DNA of 8,506 bases, taken from contig NZ_JBATUX010000135.1 of assembly GCF_049671445.1 (NCBI RefSeq), forward strand, positions 1-8,506. Reading direction: 5' to 3'. The notes under the pieces are model-generated. The model had not been told where the DNA came from. It saw nothing but the letters and a program-made list of their open reading frames with translations, and did not search any database. This stretch comes from Paenisporosarcina sp049671445. Its GTDB lineage: Bacteria; Bacillota; Bacilli; Bacillales_A; Planococcaceae. Both the position numbers and the translations under genes were made by a program. Positions 6,159 through 8,506 of the stretch are shown piece by piece. Within the stretch, counting starts at the first letter, position 1; each line of letters opens with the position of its first letter.

Positions 6159-7142
6159 TTAATACACTTTATCCCCATTAAAAATGGAATTTTTGACGAC
6201 AACATAATCGACGTTGCGGATGGCTTCTAACTTGTTTCCACCAGAATAGGAAATAGCGGATTGAAGATCTTGCTCCATTTCGATTAACGTATCTTCTAGA
6301 GAACCTTTGTGCTCGACAAACATTTTCTTGCCTTCCACGTTTTTCTTTTCACCTTTTTGGAATTCCGAAGCGGAACCAAAATATTCTTTAAAATGCTTTC
6401 CATCTTTTACGAATGTTTGCCCTGGAGATTCATCATGCCCAGCAAATAATGAGCCAATCATCACCATGGAAGCACCAAATCTTACTGATTTCGCGATATC
6501 GCCATGTGTGCGAATACCACCGTCAGCGATTATCGGCTTACTTGCAGCTTTGGCACACCAACGAAGTGCAGCTAATTGCCAACCGCCTGTTCCAAACCCC
6601 GTTTTAATTTTCGTGATACATACTTTACCTGGTCCAATGCCCACTTTCGTGGCATCCGCACCTGCATTCTCCAATTCTCTAACTGCTTCTGGAGTTCCTA
6701 CATTTCCGGCAATAACGAAGCTTTGAGGCAAGTGCTTCTTAATATGCTGAATCATCTCGATCACAGCATTAGAATGTCCATGTGCAATATCAATCGTTAT
6801 GAATTCGGGTATGATTTGTTCGTCAGCCAATTGTTGAATGAAACCATATTCTTCTTCTTTGACTCCGACACTAATGGATGCGATTAATCCACGTGAATGC
6901 ATATCTTTGATGAAATCTACTCGCTTCTCAGGTTGAAAACGATGCATGATATAGAAGTACCCATTTTCAGCTAAGTAAATTGCTATTTTTTCGTCTATAA
7001 TCGTTTGCATATTTGCAGGTACTACTGGCAACTTGAAAGTATGTGCCCCCAGTGCGACCGTTGTATCACATTCTGATCGGCTATTTACCACACATTTTGC
7101 CGGAATCAATTGTATATCTTCGTAATCAAATACATTTTCCAA
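6159..7142 (-). CDS. guaC: GMP reductase
   Basis: GuaC converts GMP to IMP with NADPH and release of ammonia, in cytosolic purine salvage. The 327-residue product is colinear with the B. subtilis enzyme as I remember it (326 residues) over its whole length, beginning ENVFDYEDIQLIPAKC. It has an IMPDH/GMPR TIM-barrel with the catalytic loop GIGPGKVCITKIKTG, where C175 is the expected nucleophile, the phosphate-binding segments IADGGIRTHGD (205-215) and MVMIGSLFAG (226-235), and the GSASEFQKGEKKNVEGKK flap near 250-270 typical of the reductases. I place the start at TTG 7142: AGGGG lies 8 bases upstream and the product then aligns with the family. The upstream in-frame GTG at 7151 directly abuts AGGGG and is unlikely. 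A consensus-like promoter and two PurBox-like sites lie immediately upstream. It converges on the topB remnant with no clear terminator between them. Confidence 0.97.
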   Translation of the reverse strand: MENVFDYEDIQLIPAKCVVNSRSECDTTVALGAHTFKLPVVPANMQTIIDEKIAIYLAENGYFYIMHRFQPEKRVDFIKDMHSRGLIASISVGVKEEEYGFIQQLADEQIIPEFITIDIAHGHSNAVIEMIQHIKKHLPQSFVIAGNVGTPEAVRELENAGADATKVGIGPGKVCITKIKTGFGTGGWQLAALRWCAKAASKPIIADGGIRTHGDIAKSVRFGASMVMIGSLFAGHDESPGQTFVKDGKHFKEYFGSASEFQKGEKKNVEGKKMFVEHKGSLEDTLIEMEQDLQSAISYSGGNKLEAIRNVDYVVVKNSIFNGDKVY

Positions 7143-7155
7143 AATAAGCACCCCT

Positions 7156-7199
7156 AAATACGAATATTAATGTTTAGTTTAATAAAATTGTTCGTCTAT
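7156..7199 (-). promoter_or_regulatory. Two inverted PurBox-like sites (PurR operator)
   Basis: AAATACGAATATT (7156-7168) and ATTGTTCGTCTAT (7187-7199) each match the Bacillales PurBox consensus AWWWCCGAACWWT, or its complement, at 11 of 13 positions, both keeping the central CGAA. They face each other with an 18-base gap; the known arrangement in B. subtilis is a pair separated by 16-17 bases. They cover the start point and leader of the guaC promoter, where PurR binding would block transcription. PurR control of guaC is known in B. subtilis, so the site agrees with the gene's job. Confidence 0.65.
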
Positions 7200-7204
7200 A
7201 GGGT

Positions 7205-7233
7205 AATTTATAACAAATTTGCTTGCATGTCAA
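7205..7233 (-). promoter_or_regulatory. Sigma-A promoter of guaC
   Basis: On the minus strand a perfect TTGACA (7228-7233) is followed after 17 bases by TAAATT (7205-7210), four of six against TATAAT. Transcription would start near 7198, inside the right PurBox, giving a leader of about 56 bases. Confidence 0.65.
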
Positions 7234-7320
7234 AGTCTTTATCAAAAAAATGATAGAAATATTTCTACATCTTGATTCTTTGAAGGAAATCTAGAAGGAC
7301 TTAAACATGATCCAAAATTG

Positions 7321-7366
7321 AAAAGAAGCCGAAGAAAGGGGTATGACCACTTCACTCGGCTCTCTT
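7321..7366 (-). terminator. Probable terminator of the short unknown gene
   Basis: On the minus strand AAGAGAGCCGA pairs imperfectly with TCGGCTTCTT around a partly structured loop (GGT/ACC pairs inside), followed by TTTTC. It lies about 43-88 bases downstream of the stop at 7409. The stem has bulges and the T-run is short, so the call is tentative. Confidence 0.4.
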
Positions 7367-7408
7367 ATTCATTCCGTACGTGGCGCGAGATAAGGGATAC
7401 TTTTCTCA

Positions 7409-7597
7409 CTAATTAGCTGAACTACATTCAATCTTGCGTGCGCTTCGGTTTTTGAACATTTTCTTGAACAGTTCAAATAGACTCGGTTTTGTATCGTTTT
7501 TACCAATATGGAGGTAATAAGATTGTTCTTGAATTTGGCGGTTTATTTCCATTTTTTTCGCTTCAATTAATTGTTGCATCTCAAAATGATTTATCAT
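7409..7597 (-). CDS. Short hypothetical protein
   Basis: I do not recognise a specific family. The product is 62 residues from ATG 7597, which has GGGTGAG about 4 bases upstream; an in-frame ATG at 7609 gives 66 residues but has no ribosome binding site. The N-terminal half (residues about 5-25, MQQLIEAKKMEINRQIQEQS) looks like a charged amphipathic helix, the middle has LFELFKKMFKNR, and the end is basic then polar. There is no membrane segment or signal peptide. Short proteins with a similar LIEAKKxEI start occur in Bacillales without a known role. A possible terminator follows, which supports a real single-gene transcript. Confidence 0.55.
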   Translation of the reverse strand: MINHFEMQQLIEAKKMEINRQIQEQSYYLHIGKNDTKPSLFELFKKMFKNRSARKIECSSAN

Positions 7598-7609
7598 GTA
7601 CTCACCCAT

Positions 7610-7954
7610 TTCTACATTTTTTTTCTTGCAAATATGATCAGTTCATTAAATGTCGCTTTAAGAAAAACCGTATATCAATTTTGACCACATTCGATATGTA
7701 TATGCTGATTCTCTAAAAGAGGACACTAAAAACACATTTTTATTTGTTAAGCTGTGTTAGATCATGCTGTTGTTAGTGATAAACAAGGTGGGATTCTAAC
7801 CTTTATGATTAGGCATACCAAAGTCATCGATTTTAGTTTGTGGTTTTTGCGACCATCGATATGTTTGAGGGCTACCGAAAAGCAAGAATTCCACAGTTAA
7901 GTCGTTAAGTGAAATAAGTATGTAAACCTACGGCAGGTTAGTCTAGATGAACAC
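7610..7954. other. Intergenic region with no recognised gene
   Basis: This stretch is upstream of the short minus-strand gene and beyond the terminator of the phosphatase gene. I found no frame with a ribosome binding site and recognisable protein content, and no convincing promoter. A GTTAAGT direct repeat occurs near 7896-7910. Nothing else stands out. Confidence 0.45.
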
Positions 7955-7990
7955 AAAAAACGAGCTATGTTTTATAACAGCTCGTTTTTT
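7955..7990 (-). terminator. Bidirectional intrinsic terminator
   Basis: AAAAAACGAGCT (7955-7966) and AGCTCGTTTTTT (7979-7990) are perfect 12-base arms around a 12-base loop, giving a hairpin with T-tracts on both strands. It begins 34 bases after the stop of the minus-strand phosphatase gene, which it should terminate. Confidence 0.9.
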
Positions 7991-8024
7991 ATTCATTATG
8001 TTCAATCTCTTCGTTCTTTTAAGC

Positions 8025-8506
8025 TCATTTAGGCTTAATATCCAATAAAGTCGTCAATTCACTCAAGGACACTCGACCGACAACTTCATAACCATTACCC
8101 TGACCACGAGGTTTTACAATGACAGTACCCATATCTGGGATTTGACCAAAACCAACCCCCTGTGGAAAACTGTGAGCGATGATGACTTTATTACTTCCTA
8201 GGGGAGGTGGAATCTCTAGCACCGAATTGAAGGAGTTTAATATTTTGGTCTGTTCTTTAGGGTTTAAATCTCCGCTCAATCTATAAATTTCAACCCAAAA
8301 AGGGTCCAATTGAACATTTTCTTTTCCGAAAGCTAATTCAGCAGTTTCTCTAGTTCTGCAAAAAGGGCTGACAAGAACAGGGTATCCTACAGGAATCCGT
8401 AAACTACGAAGTAATTCACCATAAGTAACAGCTTGTCTTCTTCCGAACTCCGAAAGATTTCTTTGGGTAGAACAATGCTGAAAGTTAAGATTCGGTTGAT
8501 CTTCGC
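8025..8506 (-). CDS. Histidine phosphatase family protein (C-terminal part)
   Basis: The gene runs off the right edge; 159 residues to the stop codon are visible and the frame stays open to the last complete codon at 8504. Recognisable pieces are QRNLSEFGRRQA (residues 14-25 of the visible part), SPFCRTRETAELAFG (48-62), and IIAHSFPQG followed by GTVIVKPRGQGNGYE. These are features of the phosphoglycerate-mutase-like histidine phosphatase superfamily, in which SPFCRT supplies a phosphate-binding arginine and IIAH the second conserved histidine. The N-terminal RHG motif with the phospho-accepting histidine must lie outside the window. Substrate unknown; many members act on small phosphorylated metabolites. 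A TTG near 8309 inside the frame should not be taken as the start, because homology continues far upstream of it. Confidence 0.88.
   Translation of the reverse strand, partial: EDQPNLNFQHCSTQRNLSEFGRRQAVTYGELLRSLRIPVGYPVLVSPFCRTRETAELAFGKENVQLDPFWVEIYRLSGDLNPKEQTKILNSFNSVLEIPPPLGSNKVIIAHSFPQGVGFGQIPDMGTVIVKPRGQGNGYEVVGRVSLSELTTLLDIKPK

Noticed and set aside
6064..6162. Plus-strand frame of 32 codons after the topB remnant
   Set aside because: I considered whether it was the surviving C-terminus of TopB. I could not match it to the TopB end, and its start has a badly spaced AAGGA; it is probably chance.
6147..6171. TAAAGTG/CACTTTA inverted repeat at the guaC stop codon
   Set aside because: The 7-bp AT-rich stem has no T-tract on the guaC side, so it is too weak to call a terminator.
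6307..6887. Several plus-strand frames opposite guaC
   Set aside because: All are antisense to an intact, strongly conserved gene and lack start signals.
7489..7716. Plus-strand frame of 75 codons opposite the short unknown gene
   Set aside because: Its start lies inside the minus-strand gene and the product is low-complexity and aromatic; the minus-strand frame has the better ribosome binding site and a following terminator.

Overview
The window looks like chromosomal DNA from a low-GC Gram-positive bacterium of the order Bacillales, most likely Bacillaceae or Planococcaceae. The signs are AT-rich sequence, strong AGGAG/AGGGG ribosome binding sites, use of TTG starts, a GuaC that matches my recollection of the B. 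subtilis protein closely, a PurR-type operator, and a YhjC/YhjB-type transporter pair. No rRNA, tRNA, CRISPR array, complete insertion sequence or phage gene is visible. The genus cannot be fixed from this sequence alone.

Layout. Positions 1-550 hold no supportable gene. From 2262 down to 600 on the minus strand is a two-gene unit: an ECF sigma factor and a membrane protein that overlaps it by 23 bases and is probably its anti-sigma factor, followed by a hairpin terminator at 551-578. A 386-bp spacer with a 38-bp near-perfect palindrome leads to a minus-strand PAP2-family membrane phosphatase (2658-3347). A 711-bp AT-rich spacer follows, with a small orphan terminator, a 14-bp palindrome, one doubtful mini-ORF and a good sigma-A-like promoter. 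That promoter serves a plus-strand pair, a DUF3311 small membrane protein and a sodium:solute symporter that overlap by one base, closed by a perfect-palindrome terminator at 5746-5780.

From 5781 to 6158 the DNA is decayed or accessory. It holds six exact-period 21-bp tandem repeats plus a degenerate seventh, then a remnant of topB (DNA topoisomerase III) that keeps its ribosome binding site, start codon and about 30 N-terminal residues and nothing recognisable after that. Convergent to it on the minus strand is an intact guaC (GMP reductase), with a sigma-A promoter and two inverted PurBox-like sequences, so purine (PurR) control is likely. Further right on the minus strand are a short unknown protein (7409-7597) and the C-terminal 159 residues of a histidine-phosphatase-superfamily protein that runs off the right edge, with a strong terminator at 7955-7990.

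How the genes work together: there is no single multi-gene pathway. The window is a set of independent units for envelope or stress signalling (sigma/anti-sigma, possibly PAP2), solute uptake (DUF3311/symporter) and purine salvage (guaC). I found no convincing new multi-gene system. The items most worth following up are the topB remnant beside the 21-bp repeat array, the PurR-type operator of guaC, and the unusual large-ectodomain partner of the ECF sigma factor.
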